In this document: one piece after another, positions 5,365-5,493 of the stretch
How the letters are laid out: each line of letters starts with the position of its first letter
Numbering within the stretch: the stretch's first letter is position 1
Position numbers and translations under genes: made by a program
Source: Chitinophagaceae bacterium
Lineage (GTDB): Bacteria > Bacteroidota > Bacteroidia > Chitinophagales > Chitinophagaceae
Assembly (NCBI GenBank): GCA_018061385.1
Contig: JAGOUF010000198.1
Location: 1-5,493 of the forward strand
Reading direction: 5' to 3'
DNA: 5,493 nt
Notes under the pieces: generated by a model
Seen by the model: only the letters and a program-made list of their open reading frames with translations
Database searches by the model: none
Told to the model about the DNA's origin: nothing

Positions 5365-5408
5365 ACTTACAGCTAGTTACATAATTATTTCTACATGTTG
5401 TTTTTCTA

Positions 5409-5416
5409 CATCTTTG
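5409..5416 (+). promoter_or_regulatory. Possible -7 element for the last gene
   Basis: CATCTTTG matches TAnnTTTG at all fixed positions but the first base and is followed by CA, as often seen in this phylum. It lies 22 bases before the ATG at 5439. No TTG is found at the expected -33 distance; only an ATTT at 5387-5390 is near. The call is tentative. Confidence 0.35.
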
Positions 5417-5438
5417 CAATCTCTCAATACAAAAAAGT

Positions 5439-5493
5439 ATGGTTAAATTTCATTATGAGTTTGATATAAAAGCACTTCCTGAATCCATTGCTC
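5439..5493 (+). CDS. N-terminal fragment of an unidentified protein
   Basis: The ATG at 5439 opens a frame that runs to the window end, encoding MVKFHYEFDIKALPESIA. It has a purine-rich stretch just before it (AAAAAAG) and a possible -7 element 22 bases upstream. The first residues, a short beta-strand then the start of a helix, would suit the N-terminus of the tRNA threonylcarbamoyladenosine ATPase TsaE, but 18 residues without the Walker motif cannot establish that. It is treated as unidentified. Confidence 0.5.
   Translation, partial: MVKFHYEFDIKALPESIA

Noticed and set aside
5195..5419. Cysteine-rich 74-residue frame on the - strand over the lyase 3' end
   Set aside because: Its C-terminal part is the antisense of the conserved lyase coding end and the rest covers the intergenic direct repeats. 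It has no domain or promoter.

Overview
The window is AT-rich and gene-dense. It looks like a chromosomal piece of a Bacteroidota bacterium, plausibly from the Chitinophagales/Chitinophagaceae side, although rank below phylum is an inference. The grounds are low GC, start codons without Shine-Dalgarno sequences, a clear Bacteroidota-type promoter (TTTG, 19 nt, TAnnTTTG) ahead of the first complete gene, and Bacteroidota-flavoured protein variants such as the VECPRDAMQG and GGCPMAQDDLVGN motifs of the HMG-CoA lyase. I see no RNA gene, transposase, CRISPR array or integrase.

Layout. Positions 2-70 are the last codons of an unidentified + strand gene. Positions 156-722 encode a six-helix membrane protein of the DUF6580 type (putative transport, ECF S-component-like). 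A strong hairpin at 748-782 separates it from a convergent gene on the - strand (812-1684), a SirB1/transglutaminase-like protein that seems to lack the catalytic Cys and His. Positions 1685-1955 are a divergent intergenic region holding a degenerate DnaA-box-like cluster and an AT-rich palindrome. To its right, everything is on the + strand: a front-end-type fatty-acid desaturase (1956-3035) closed by a terminator (3060-3089); a four-helix membrane protein of unknown function (3103-3606) coupled through a TAATG overlap to the 23S rRNA 2'-O-methyltransferase RlmB (3606-4349); and a hydroxymethylglutaryl-CoA lyase (4389-5282). A new + strand gene begins at 5439 and runs off the end.

Function. 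The genes are mostly housekeeping or metabolic and do not form one obvious pathway. The desaturase (membrane lipid unsaturation) and HMG-CoA lyase (leucine/ketone-body metabolism feeding acetyl-CoA) both touch acyl-CoA metabolism, but a terminator and two other genes separate them.

I found no convincing new multi-gene system. The most unusual sequence is around 4350-4445. Two different seven-base repeat tracts flank the start of the HMG-CoA lyase gene, and the second is translated as that enzyme's atypical N-terminus, where a change of one repeat unit would shift the reading frame.
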